Shown: one piece after another, positions 17,287-25,768 of the stretch
Position numbering within the stretch: position 1 is the first letter of the stretch
Layout of the letters: the number at the start of each line of letters is the position of its first letter
DNA from: Gemmatimonadota bacterium
GTDB lineage: Bacteria > Latescibacterota > UBA2968 > UBA8231
Reading direction: 5' to 3'
DNA length: 59,878 bases
NCBI GenBank assembly: GCA_009841115.1
Contig: VXML01000053.1
Location: 55,855 to 115,732, forward strand
The notes under the pieces: generated by a model
Database searches by the model: none
What the model was told of the DNA's origin: nothing
Seen by the model: the letters and a program-made list of their open reading frames with translations, nothing else
Made by a program: the position numbers and the translations under genes

Positions 17287-19005
17287 TTACTCCTCGCGCA
17301 CAGGCAGCACGAGCCGCGAAGGATGCTCCGTCGAGTGATGCACGGCGTTGGTTGCCACGACTAGCTCGGTGTCGGCTAGGTCGTTTTTGCCGGTGTTGTG
17401 ATTGCGGTCGTGGTTGGGGAAGTCGCTCGACGTGATTTCTAGGCGGATGCGGTGGCCCGGCTCAAAGCGGCAGGCCGTTGGCCCCATGCGGATGCGGAGT
17501 TCTACCACGTCTCCGGGTGTCAGCAACTCTTCGACGTCGAGGGAGTTGCGGTGTCGGGCGCGCACCATGCCGTAGCACATTTCCGGTGCTGGTCCGCTCG
17601 CCATCTCTCCTGTGGGCGGGTGCTCATCTACCAGTCGCGCGAAGAAGTCTGTGTCCGGTGCCGACGAGCTGACGAAGAGCACGACTTCTGGATAACCGGC
17701 GACCTCCACGGCGTCAGTCAGCGGCTCCGAGCGATAGTAGAGGATGTCGTCGCGTCCTTCTAGGCGGCGGCGGTCCGCCGGACCCGTGAACCACTCCCGC
17801 GTCCACAGCGTTGGTACGGGATTGTGGGGATCGTAGTCGAAGCGGTCGGCGTCGGCGCTGGTGTGCCCGTCGTCGATTGACAGCCGGCCGGAACCGCCAA
17901 ACTTGGCGTCGCCGTTGCTGCTTAACAGGTACTCACAAGGCGTCGCGTCCGCTGGCGGCCAAGTGTCGGCCGAGCGCCATTGGCCCTGCCGTCCGGCCAT
18001 TGAGAAATAGCGCACGGCTGGCTCGCGGTTGACGCCGTTGTCGATTCCCTTGAGCCAGTGGTCGAACCAGCGGATGATTAGGTCCGGCAGGTTGAGATCG
18101 GCCTGTGGCCCGAAGTCAAACCCGGCTACTATGCGGCTGCCGAGGCTCGGGTGATTCCACGGACCGGCGATGAGCTTGGTCTGCGACCGGGCCCTCTCAG
18201 TGCGACCGTGGCGCTGCATGAGCTGTAGGTGCTGCATCGAGCCGTTGCAGTGGTCGTACCAGCCGCTGAAGTCGAGGTTTGGTACGGCTACTTCCTTGTG
18301 CACCTCGTCGAATTTCCAGGCTCGCCGATTTGGGTGCTCGAGCCAGTCCTTTGCGTACTCCGCCAGTCCCGGCGGTAGCTGACGGGGGAAGTCGAGCCAC
18401 GGCAGGTAGCCGATCCAGTGACCCTCGCCGGCGACCTTGTCCCACTCCTGCCGCGCTTGCTCTGGCGTGTGCGGCGGCGGCAGTCCGTGGCGGCGGCGCA
18501 GGTCCGGTGCCATGGAGGTGAGCCACCACTTGATGCGCCGTCCCGGCCGGAATCCGCCCGGCCAATCGACTTCGGTCAACTCTAGTGGGATGGTGTACGC
18601 GCACATGGCCACTAGATGTGGAGGACGCAGCTTGGCTAGCTGCCACTGCATCCAAGCGTTGTACGAGGCTCCGAGGGTGCCGACGTTGCCGTCGCACCAG
18701 GGTTGCGCCGCCAGCCACTCTACGGAGTCGTAGCCGTCTTCAGCATCGCCCGTGTGCTCTTCGGTGAAAGGCACCCAATCGCCTTCGGAGCCGTAGCGGC
18801 CGCGCGAGTCCATGGAGACTACGGCGTATCCTGCGCGCACGTATCGCTCGAATCCAGACTTTGGGCGATCGTACGGCGTGCGCAACAGAATTCCGGGGAA
18901 TCGGCCATCGGCGTCGGGGCGGAACACGTGCGCCGCCATGTGGACGCCGTCGCGCATTGGGACTTGGACGTTAGGTTCGGTGAGAATTCCTAGGGTACCG
19001 CTCAT
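17287..19005 (-). CDS. CocE/NonD-type hydrolase (X-Pro dipeptidyl-peptidase S15 family)
   Basis: The 572 residues have no signal peptide. The alpha/beta-hydrolase core shows the nucleophile Ser114 in LGASYNAW, Asp251 in SGWYDHCNG and His285 in AGPWNHPS, the three positions of the S15/CocE triad. A C-terminal jelly-roll domain follows (PGDVVELRIRMGPTACRFEP, GHRIRLEITSSDFPNHDRN), as in cocaine esterase. Known relatives are acyl hydrolases or Pro-specific peptidases. The nucleophile elbow lacks the last Gly of G-x-S-Y-x-G (it reads GASYNA), a minor oddity. It lies convergent with hicB and divergent from the S9 peptidase. Confidence 0.9.
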   Translation of the reverse strand: MSGTLGILTEPNVQVPMRDGVHMAAHVFRPDADGRFPGILLRTPYDRPKSGFERYVRAGYAVVSMDSRGRYGSEGDWVPFTEEHTGDAEDGYDSVEWLAAQPWCDGNVGTLGASYNAWMQWQLAKLRPPHLVAMCAYTIPLELTEVDWPGGFRPGRRIKWWLTSMAPDLRRRHGLPPPHTPEQARQEWDKVAGEGHWIGYLPWLDFPRQLPPGLAEYAKDWLEHPNRRAWKFDEVHKEVAVPNLDFSGWYDHCNGSMQHLQLMQRHGRTERARSQTKLIAGPWNHPSLGSRIVAGFDFGPQADLNLPDLIIRWFDHWLKGIDNGVNREPAVRYFSMAGRQGQWRSADTWPPADATPCEYLLSSNGDAKFGGSGRLSIDDGHTSADADRFDYDPHNPVPTLWTREWFTGPADRRRLEGRDDILYYRSEPLTDAVEVAGYPEVVLFVSSSAPDTDFFARLVDEHPPTGEMASGPAPEMCYGMVRARHRNSLDVEELLTPGDVVELRIRMGPTACRFEPGHRIRLEITSSDFPNHDRNHNTGKNDLADTELVVATNAVHHSTEHPSRLVLPVREE

Positions 19006-19083
19006 CGCATTGGCTCCGTATCGATGGTCCCGAGCAGGTCTTCGCCGGAAATTATCTTACTGTTGAACATTTTTTTAGGCTGC

Positions 19084-19116
19084 AAAAAGGGAGCTACCGA
19101 CCGAATCGGGGCTCCC
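19084..19116 (-). terminator. Rho-independent terminator/attenuator-like hairpin in the leader of the CocE-type gene
   Basis: Read leftward, GGGAGC pairs with GCTCCC (19111-19116 with 19089-19094) and an inner CCGA/TCGG stem closes a 5-base loop; TTTTT follows at 19088-19084. It lies between leftward promoter candidates and the gene start at 19005, so it could act as an attenuator or end a short leader RNA. Confidence 0.6.
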
Positions 19117-19195
19117 TTCGTCGTTGTAATTACTATAAATGAAAATAATGATTGTTTTTTCTTTTGTCAAGGGATATATTTTCATAAGTCATTTA

Positions 19196-19224
19196 TAAAT
19201 AAATACTTATTGACAATTTGTCAA
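19196..19224 (-). promoter_or_regulatory. Leftward sigma-70-like promoter sharing a dyad with the rightward promoter
   Basis: On the minus strand TTGACA (19224-19219) and TATTTA (19201-19196) are 17 bases apart. The -35 is one arm of the dyad TTGACAATTTGTCAA (19210-19224). A second leftward TTGACA lies at 19170-19165. Confidence 0.45.
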
Positions 19225-19237
19225 GTCTCCTTATCTT
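19210..19237 (+). promoter_or_regulatory. Sigma-70-like promoter for the S9 peptidase gene
   Basis: TTGACA (19210-19215), 16-base spacer and TATCTT (19232-19237) lie about 50 bp before the ATG at 19287. The surrounding 19010-19240 is strikingly AT-rich compared with the genes on both sides. Confidence 0.55.
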
Positions 19238-19286
19238 ATCACATCCGCCCGATCTTACCCTACATCAAATTAGGAGATGTGATGCC

Positions 19287-21464
19287 ATGCGACCATTCAC
19301 CGTGGACGACTTACTGAAGCTCAATCAGTTTGCCCATCGCTGCCCATGGGATCTCTCTCCCGATGGAGCGTTGCTCGCGGTTACGCTGAGCGAGGCGAAT
19401 CGACGCGAACCGCTCGGCGATGAGAGTTCCGCCCGCACAATCCACGGCGTCCATCTTGAATCGAATGGTGCCCACCTTCTCCTGCTCGACACGGCGACCG
19501 GCGAATCGATAGTTCCGTTTCCCGACGCATCCATGAGTTGGGCGGGTCGGTGGTCGCCAGACGGCCAGACGCTCGCCGCATTAGTGGTTGCTCCTCAGAC
19601 CCAAGCCTGTGTCGGCTTGTGGGATAGACGGACGCGCAAAGTGCGCCTGTTCCGGGACGCTGCTGTCCACTGTGGTCTGAACTTCTGCGTTCCCCAGTGG
19701 ACACCGGATGGCCTCCGCATTGTAGTGGCGCTCGGCCCTGCGGATACCCAAGCGACAGCATCGCCCACTGACCCCGACGTCATCGTTCGCTCCTATGACC
19801 CGAAAGAATTGGATGCCGATCAAAACCAACCATTCTTTCAACGGCGAGACGCAAGTATGTGTGTGGGTGTTGTCGATGTGAAGTCTGGTGCTATTGCTCG
19901 GTGCGGATCTGGTTTGAAGTTCAACATTCCTCGGTTAGCTCCGAACGGGAGGGCGGTGGCACTGCTCAACTATATCAAGAGTCCTGTAGGTGGCCGCTTG
20001 CACTACGTCCACGACCTCTTAGTGGTTCCAGTCGATGGACGCGAACCTCATGTCGTTGAGAAGGACGTCCAGGTCAACAGCTACGCAAGCCGTCTCTCAT
20101 GGTCGCCGGACAGTGAGATGATCTGCTTTGTCACGGGGGCCGCAAAAGAACCGCACCATCTTTGGGTCGTCCCGGCAGACGCCTCGGCGGAGCCTACCAT
20201 GCTGGCAGCATTGGAGTCGGCTCCGCATCCCTATCAGGCACCTTGGTGGAGCGCTGACGGCAAGCGACTCGTTTGGTTGCAAGATGGCGCACTGCACGCT
20301 TTCTCGGTTGATGAGAGAACTGGTTATCGCCTCTCCGAAGATCCAAGCGCTACCCAACTTCGTGTCGATCTTCTCGTTCAACGCCACGGGGAATCCGTCC
20401 TGCAAACCGATGATCGCGGCGATTTATATGGACGCGCTCGGAACGGTCGGGATGACTCCTCCTGTGTCGTCCGTATCAATGCTAACTCTGGAAAAACAAC
20501 GGTCGTCCGATCACTGCCGCTTCCGACTGCGAACGAATTCACGACCACAGCGACTCGCGAGTTCCTTTTTCTTCGTGACGTTGCGACCGGTGATGAGGTG
20601 GTTGATGCGTACCCGATGGATGGGGGAACGCCAAAGACGCTGCTCACACTGAACCCTTGGCGAGAGGAGACCGAGACTCCCTCGCGGCGAATCATCGAAT
20701 TTGAAGATGTGAATGGCCGAACGCAGAGGGCAGCAATCTTCACACCACCAGGAGCAGAAGACAGAGACGCGCTACCAATGGTCGTGACTGTCTATCCTGG
20801 CAGGACGAACTCGGAGCGCCACGTGCCTGGACTCGACATATACGACCTGGAGATTGAGTTGCTCACCGGCGCAGGCTACGCAGCGATGTACCCAGATGCC
20901 ATCATAGAGGACCATGACCCGATCGCCCAGATTGCGGGAGTAACGCTCCCGGCTGTTCAGCGAGCGGTAGAAATGGGTCTTGCCGACGCAGGGCGAGTCG
21001 GCGTGCGTGGCCATAGTTATGGTGGGTATGCCGTAGTGGCACTGCTCACCCAAACCAACGCCTTTCGCGCTGGTGTCGCCAATGCCCCTACGGGAGTCAA
21101 CATGACGAGCACCTATGTTGCGAATTTTAATGCAATGCGGTGGTGCGAATTCAATGGGGGACGCACCGGAGGCACACCTTGGGAGAAACGAAAGAGGTAC
21201 ATCGAAAACTCACCGTTTTTCCTCCTCGATCAGGTTGAGACGCCGCTGATGCTTGTGTGCGGGAGCAAGGACGAACCTGCCGCCATGAGCGCCCGTGAGA
21301 CCTTCTTGGCGTTGAGGCGATTGGGCAAGCGCGTAGAAATGAGGGAGTACCGGCGCGAATCACACGTCATGGCATGGTCTGCTGCTGATACTAGGGACTA
21401 CTATGAGAGCGAACTCAGGTGGTTCGACCAGTATCTCGCGCCGAACCTAAGCAATCCTTCCTGA
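19287..21464 (+). CDS. Prolyl oligopeptidase-type S9 family peptidase
   Basis: I choose ATG 19287 (AGGAG 10 bases upstream), giving 725 residues starting MRPFTVDDLLKLNQF; a longer frame opens at 19218 but overlaps the promoter. An N-terminal beta-propeller of WD40/TolB-like blades (WSPDGQTLAALV, WTPDGLRIVVAL, WSPDSEMICFV, WSADGKRLVWL) precedes the hydrolase domain. The triad is Ser577 in VRGHSYGGYA, Asp662 in VCGSKDEPA and His693 in RESHVM. The family cleaves short peptides. With no signal peptide it is probably cytoplasmic. Confidence 0.92.
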   Translation: MRPFTVDDLLKLNQFAHRCPWDLSPDGALLAVTLSEANRREPLGDESSARTIHGVHLESNGAHLLLLDTATGESIVPFPDASMSWAGRWSPDGQTLAALVVAPQTQACVGLWDRRTRKVRLFRDAAVHCGLNFCVPQWTPDGLRIVVALGPADTQATASPTDPDVIVRSYDPKELDADQNQPFFQRRDASMCVGVVDVKSGAIARCGSGLKFNIPRLAPNGRAVALLNYIKSPVGGRLHYVHDLLVVPVDGREPHVVEKDVQVNSYASRLSWSPDSEMICFVTGAAKEPHHLWVVPADASAEPTMLAALESAPHPYQAPWWSADGKRLVWLQDGALHAFSVDERTGYRLSEDPSATQLRVDLLVQRHGESVLQTDDRGDLYGRARNGRDDSSCVVRINANSGKTTVVRSLPLPTANEFTTTATREFLFLRDVATGDEVVDAYPMDGGTPKTLLTLNPWREETETPSRRIIEFEDVNGRTQRAAIFTPPGAEDRDALPMVVTVYPGRTNSERHVPGLDIYDLEIELLTGAGYAAMYPDAIIEDHDPIAQIAGVTLPAVQRAVEMGLADAGRVGVRGHSYGGYAVVALLTQTNAFRAGVANAPTGVNMTSTYVANFNAMRWCEFNGGRTGGTPWEKRKRYIENSPFFLLDQVETPLMLVCGSKDEPAAMSARETFLALRRLGKRVEMREYRRESHVMAWSAADTRDYYESELRWFDQYLAPNLSNPS

Positions 21465-21482
21465 TTCCTTCGACGCAGCGAT

Positions 21483-22418
21483 CTACCCGTCCTTCTCTTT
21501 TTCTATGAGCGCTTTGATGTCGAAGCCGTCGATGGTTAGACCCTCGATAGGACAATTCTCCAATGTAACATTGCTCAGATTGACGTGCTGGAAGTGAGAA
21601 CCTGACAGATCGACATGGGCAAAGTGGCTTTCCTGCATGGTGCAGTGTTCAAAGGTGATATTTTTGGCTGGGGTGTGATCGCCTCCGCCTGTATTCCGAA
21701 AGCGGGTGCGGTCGATGTTGACGTATTCGAAATCAGCACCCGATAGATCGATGTTGCGGAACACGGCTTCGCTCATATCTACGTATTCGAGGACGGCCCC
21801 TGGGATTTTCTTATCTTTGATTTCCATGACAATCTCCTTTTCTAAGTGGATGTCGAGGTTGGAGGAAAGGGGAAGTAGGTGTTGCTTCAGTTGTTTGCGG
21901 GCGTCGTGTAACCGTCGTTTTACCGTGCCCGTTGGAATATCCAGCCACGCCGCGATGTCCTCTACCGAAAACGCGAAGAAGTAGTGGAGTAGCACAGGTT
22001 CGCGGAAGAGGGGTGAAAGGCTGGCTAGGGCCTGCCACAGGTTTTCACCGGCCTCTTGGCTTTCAAGGCGGTCTTGGGGATTGGGGCTGGCATCTAGAGC
22101 CTGTTCAGGGAGGGCCGTTTCGCGGCTTTTCTTTTTTAACGTCTTTAAACAGCAGTTGTAGAGGATGGTCCTGAGCCAGGCACCGAATCGCTCCTTGCGG
22201 TTAAGGGTATGGAGGGATAGATACGCATTGACAAAGGCGTCGTGGACGCTTTCGCGAGCCTGACGATGATCCCGTAGCCGCGAAAGGGCCATCGCCCATA
22301 AGACCTGCTGGTAGCGCTGGATGAGCAGGGCATACTGTTCCACATCTCCGTTCAAGACGGCGCGGACGATGTCTTCATCTCGTTTCTCGCTGTGGGCACA
22401 TTGAGTCATGGGATTCAT
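21483..22418 (-). CDS. ECF sigma factor fused to a C-terminal pentapeptide-repeat domain
   Basis: Residues 1-190 form a group-4 sigma-70 factor: sigma2 (YALLIQRYQQVLWAMALSRL, ARESVHDAFVNAYLSLHTL, FGAWLRTILYNCCLK) and sigma4 (LSPLFREPVLLHYFFAFSVE, IPTGTVKRRLHDARKQLKQ helix-turn-helix). From residue 198 the same frame continues into 114 residues of pentapeptide-like repeats (VFRNIDLSGADFEYVNI, SHFAHVDLSGSHFQHVNLSN), predicted to form a right-handed beta-helix. The junction contains an in-frame ATG (21827) with an ideal ribosome site, so the C-terminal part may also be made alone. No anti-sigma factor gene is adjacent; the pentapeptide part may take that sensing or inhibitory role. Confidence 0.88.
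   Translation of the reverse strand: MNPMTQCAHSEKRDEDIVRAVLNGDVEQYALLIQRYQQVLWAMALSRLRDHRQARESVHDAFVNAYLSLHTLNRKERFGAWLRTILYNCCLKTLKKKSRETALPEQALDASPNPQDRLESQEAGENLWQALASLSPLFREPVLLHYFFAFSVEDIAAWLDIPTGTVKRRLHDARKQLKQHLLPLSSNLDIHLEKEIVMEIKDKKIPGAVLEYVDMSEAVFRNIDLSGADFEYVNIDRTRFRNTGGGDHTPAKNITFEHCTMQESHFAHVDLSGSHFQHVNLSNVTLENCPIEGLTIDGFDIKALIEKEKDG
21825..21838 (-). promoter_or_regulatory. Internal ribosome binding site and ATG within the sigma-pentapeptide gene
   Basis: Reading leftward, AAAAGGAG (ending 21834), six bases, then ATG (21827-21825), in frame with the sigma factor at codon 198. It would yield a separate 114-residue pentapeptide protein starting MEIKDKKIPG. The arrangement looks like two genes whose separating stop codon was lost. 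Confidence 0.6.
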
Positions 22419-22465
22419 AAGTTAGATCGCGGAGAGCGCGAAAGGTTCGGTGGCAAAAAAGTACC

Positions 22466-24400
22466 ATGTCCCCTCCACGCTCAGGTTACACCTTCAGAGC
22501 CTTCTTCTTAGGCGCGCTTTTCGCCGCTGTTCTCGCCGCAGGTGCCCCCTATTGCAACATGGTCCTGCGCGGCTCGTATATGACCCAGGATTTTTCCACT
22601 CCTGGGGCACTCTTCCTGTTTTTCTTTTTGGTCGGCGTGTTCAACGCGCTGTACAAATGTGTTTTCCCCAGCGGCGGTCTCGCTCGCGCCGAGTTGCTGC
22701 TAATCTACAGCATGATGCTCATCGCCTCGGCGATTACCACCTGCGGCCTCTCTGAATACCTCTTGCCGATCATGGGGTCCTGGCTCTACTTCGCCACGCC
22801 GGAAAACCGCTGGGACGACCTGTTTCACCCCTATATACGCGACTTCTTGGTGCCCGACGATGCGCGCGCCATCAAGCACTTCTACGAGGGGCTGCCCACG
22901 GGCGCGTCTATTCCTTGGGACGCTTGGCTGCTTCCCTTGCTCGGATGGAGCGCCCTCATTGTCGCCGTCTATTTCGCCATGATCTGCGTGGCCGTGGTCC
23001 TCCGCCGCCAGTGGATCGAGCGCGAAAAGCTCATCTATCCGCTCGCGCAATTGCCGCTCGACATGGTGCGCCAAAGTGACGAGAGTCGGCTGCCGCCGTT
23101 CTTCAAAAGCGCGAGCTTGTGGATCGGCTTTGCCATTCCCTGCCTCATCTCTTCGACTAATGCCTTCCACAACTACTTCCACGTCTTTCCGCAAATTCAG
23201 CTCTCCTCGGGCATTGGCCTTTTCCGCGACACTGTGCATCTGCCTGTGGTGCTCAGCTTCCCGGTCCTCGGCTTTGCCTATCTGATCAACCTCGAGATCG
23301 CGTTCAGCCTGTGGTTTTGCAATGTGCTGGTCAATGTGCAAAAGGGACTCTACGGCGTGCTCGGCGTCACCTCTGGCGAGGCGTTAGACACCTTTAGCGT
23401 CAATCCACCGGCGATTGCCCACCAGGAAATGGGGGCGCTGATCGCGCTAGTCGTTCTTACGCTGTGGGTAGGGCGCGGGCACCTCAAGGACGTGTGCCGC
23501 AAGGCGTTTTTCAATGCCGAAGATGTCGATGACTCGGACGAGATTCTTTCCTATCGCGTCGCGGTCGTCGGTGCGCTGACGAGCTTGGGTTTTGCTGGGG
23601 TTTGGCTCTATCTAAGCGGGATGCCGCCGCTGGTTGCCCTGCTCTTTCTGATTAGCGCCTTTGCTATCTTCGTGGCGCTGACCCGCATTGTCGCCGAAAG
23701 TGGGGTGCCCGAGGCGCGCACGCCGATGATGCCGCAGAGCTTTGTTGCCACGGGAATCGGCACGACCGCGGTCGGCGAAACCGGCATTACCGCTCTCGGT
23801 TTTTCTTTTACTTGGGCTACTGAACTGCGCGTCGTGGTAATGGCCTCGGCCGCCCACGCCCTCAAGCTGCTCGACGGTCAGCAGGGCCGCCACCGTCCCT
23901 TCTTCTGGGCGCTGATGCTGGCGGTGCTGGTCAGCATGGTGAGTTCGATGTGGGCGATCCTCGATTTGTCCTACCGCTACGGCGGCATCAATCTCAACCG
24001 CTGGTTTTTTGGCGGCGGTGCCCGCGCCCCTTTCGAGAGCTTTGTCGCCCGCCTCTTGCTCAACCCCACTGGGCCTAGCTGGGAGGGGTGGTTTTCCACG
24101 GGGGTTGGCGCGGCGATCATGAGCGGCCTGATGCTGGCCCGGCACTATCTGACGTGGTGGCCCGTGCATCCCATTGGCTTCCCCATCGCCGGCCTCTGGC
24201 TGATGAGTCACTCTTGGTTTTCGATTTTTTTGGCGTGGCTGTGCAAGGCCATAGTTCTCAAATACTGGGGGCCGCGCGGCTTCCGTGCCGTTCGCCCGTT
24301 CTTCATGGGGGCGATTCTCGGCCAGTTTGCCAGTGCCGGGGTCTGGCTGGTTATCGACGCCTGTACCGGCATGACCGATAACCGCATCTTTAGTTGGTGA
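22466..24400 (+). CDS. DUF6785-type polytopic membrane protein (paralogue 1)
   Basis: The 644 residues contain about 14 hydrophobic segments with short loops. Shared landmarks with the window's other copies are a TPENRW box (FATPENRWDDLF), GLPTGASIPWDAWLLPLLGW, the ERE(K/R)L-x-(Y/F)PLAQLPL segment, and late TWWPVHPIGFPI and SIFLAWLCKAIVLKYWG. These resemble oligopeptide-transporter (OPT)-like proteins annotated as DUF6784/DUF6785; no function is established. A transport role is inferred from topology only. The start has a weak ribosome site and lies 47 bp from the divergent sigma-factor start, suggesting shared control. Confidence 0.8.
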   Translation: MSPPRSGYTFRAFFLGALFAAVLAAGAPYCNMVLRGSYMTQDFSTPGALFLFFFLVGVFNALYKCVFPSGGLARAELLLIYSMMLIASAITTCGLSEYLLPIMGSWLYFATPENRWDDLFHPYIRDFLVPDDARAIKHFYEGLPTGASIPWDAWLLPLLGWSALIVAVYFAMICVAVVLRRQWIEREKLIYPLAQLPLDMVRQSDESRLPPFFKSASLWIGFAIPCLISSTNAFHNYFHVFPQIQLSSGIGLFRDTVHLPVVLSFPVLGFAYLINLEIAFSLWFCNVLVNVQKGLYGVLGVTSGEALDTFSVNPPAIAHQEMGALIALVVLTLWVGRGHLKDVCRKAFFNAEDVDDSDEILSYRVAVVGALTSLGFAGVWLYLSGMPPLVALLFLISAFAIFVALTRIVAESGVPEARTPMMPQSFVATGIGTTAVGETGITALGFSFTWATELRVVVMASAAHALKLLDGQQGRHRPFFWALMLAVLVSMVSSMWAILDLSYRYGGINLNRWFFGGGARAPFESFVARLLLNPTGPSWEGWFSTGVGAAIMSGLMLARHYLTWWPVHPIGFPIAGLWLMSHSWFSIFLAWLCKAIVLKYWGPRGFRAVRPFFMGAILGQFASAGVWLVIDACTGMTDNRIFSW

Positions 24401-24412
24401 TTGTCAGGGGCG

Positions 24413-24958
24413 TTACCAGCGGTAGAGCAAGGCGAAATTGGGAATGGGGCGAATGGCAAAGCCATCGTCGGACACGAGGAAGATGGCGATTGGGACGTCC
24501 ATGGAAACGGCGATGTTTTTGGTGCCGATCTCTAACCCCACGCCCGGTCCTGCTACGACATCTAGCTTCTCGTCGATGCTTTTTTTGCTTTCGACTTGGA
24601 GATCTACCTCTACGCTTGGTTTCACCTTGACGTCTAGCTTGCCGCGAACAAAATCCCACTTTTCGCTCCGCCGGTAAAAGGCGGCCACGCCCCCAGAGAA
24701 AAACGCTCGCGCCCACTCGCCTTGGTGCAAGGTCTTGAACAAGGTAAGGCCCCCAAAGAGATAGCGTTCCTCTTGGGACCAATAGGGAAATCCCGAGACC
24801 TGCCAGCCGTTGCCGGTAGTGGGATTTTGGCGACCGTAACTGAGTCCCAGACCATAGGTTGGCCCGGCCACGAACCCGACGCTGTGGCCCGCGTCATCTG
24901 CGGCCAGCATGGCCGGTGCTAGCAAAGTCGCCAGTGCGATACTGCGCAAAATGAGCAT
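24413..24958 (-). CDS. Small outer-membrane beta-barrel candidate
   Basis: The 181 residues start with a signal peptide (MLILRSIALATLLAPAMLAA). Alternating hydrophobic and polar strands with Gly and aromatic residues (GPTYGLGLSYGR, RYLFGGLTLFKTL, RAFFSGGVAAFYRR) run to a C-terminal LLYRW, the aromatic end typical of outer-membrane barrels. It lies 8 bp downstream of another barrel candidate, forming a two-gene leftward unit. The function is not identified. Confidence 0.7.
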   Translation of the reverse strand: MLILRSIALATLLAPAMLAADDAGHSVGFVAGPTYGLGLSYGRQNPTTGNGWQVSGFPYWSQEERYLFGGLTLFKTLHQGEWARAFFSGGVAAFYRRSEKWDFVRGKLDVKVKPSVEVDLQVESKKSIDEKLDVVAGPGVGLEIGTKNIAVSMDVPIAIFLVSDDGFAIRPIPNFALLYRW

Positions 24959-24966
24959 AGTACCTC

Positions 24967-25740
24967 CTACATGTCGCGCAATAGCACGATAAACAGCCCG
25001 ACATCCTCTTGTTCTTCACCTTGCAAATCCACGCTGACTCCTAGGTTTAGCACCATGCCATCGCCGATGCCGATGTCAAAATTCGGCTCTAAGCGGACGC
25101 TGAGGTCGCCTTCCAAGTCGGAGCTGTTGGACGTGAGGAGCAAGTCGAGGTACGCGCTGAATTTTTCGTTGAATACTTGGGCTGGTTCGAGCAAGAGATC
25201 GACGACGATCCCCTCTTCAGCGTAGCCTTTGAGTGCGGCGACCTGCAATCGAGTGTTGAAGCGGAAGGTGGGACCAATGCGCATGGTCTGCATGAGACCG
25301 ACGGCCAAGCCGGGATTGTCGATGTCTCCGGCGGGGAGCACAATGTTAGTGGTCGCCGCGCGGTTGGTGCCGAGTTGGTACTTACTGCCGACGACGAGCG
25401 ACGAAAAGTTGGAATTTCCATCTTTGAAAAAGCCAAAGGTGAGATGCGCGCCCACTTCAACGCGAGTGTGAGGATTGAATTTGGCCATGGCCACGATATC
25501 GCTCACGTCCTTGAGCTCTTTGAACGTGGAGGAAGTGGTGCGGACGCCAATATCGACGCTAGTGTAGCCTAGTCCGCCCGGCAGGACGTAGTAGGGGTCG
25601 TAGCTGAGGGGGGCATGGACGGCAGGGGCCTCGGTTTCAAGCGCGACCGTTTCCTCTGCTGGACCGTCGTCTTCGGGTTGAGCGTGGACGGCAGTGTTTA
25701 CTAGCGCGACCACGCCGATCAGTACGCAAAGCAGGTGCAT
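24967..25740 (-). CDS. Outer-membrane beta-barrel-like exported protein
   Basis: The 257 residues have an N-terminal signal (CVLIGVVALVNTAVHA), then an acidic linker (PEDDGPAEETVALETEAP) and a series of amphipathic strands (YTSVDIGVRTTSSTF, VEVGAHLTFGFFKDG, LDLLLTSNSSDLEGDLSVRL) ending LFIVLLRDM. The pattern fits a small barrel or periplasmic beta-structure. I do not recognise a family. It is transcribed with the smaller barrel candidate downstream. Confidence 0.65.
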   Translation of the reverse strand: MHLLCVLIGVVALVNTAVHAQPEDDGPAEETVALETEAPAVHAPLSYDPYYVLPGGLGYTSVDIGVRTTSSTFKELKDVSDIVAMAKFNPHTRVEVGAHLTFGFFKDGNSNFSSLVVGSKYQLGTNRAATTNIVLPAGDIDNPGLAVGLMQTMRIGPTFRFNTRLQVAALKGYAEEGIVVDLLLEPAQVFNEKFSAYLDLLLTSNSSDLEGDLSVRLEPNFDIGIGDGMVLNLGVSVDLQGEEQEDVGLFIVLLRDM

Positions 25741-25768
25741 GAGGTCTCCTAAAATTGTGAGGGAATGT

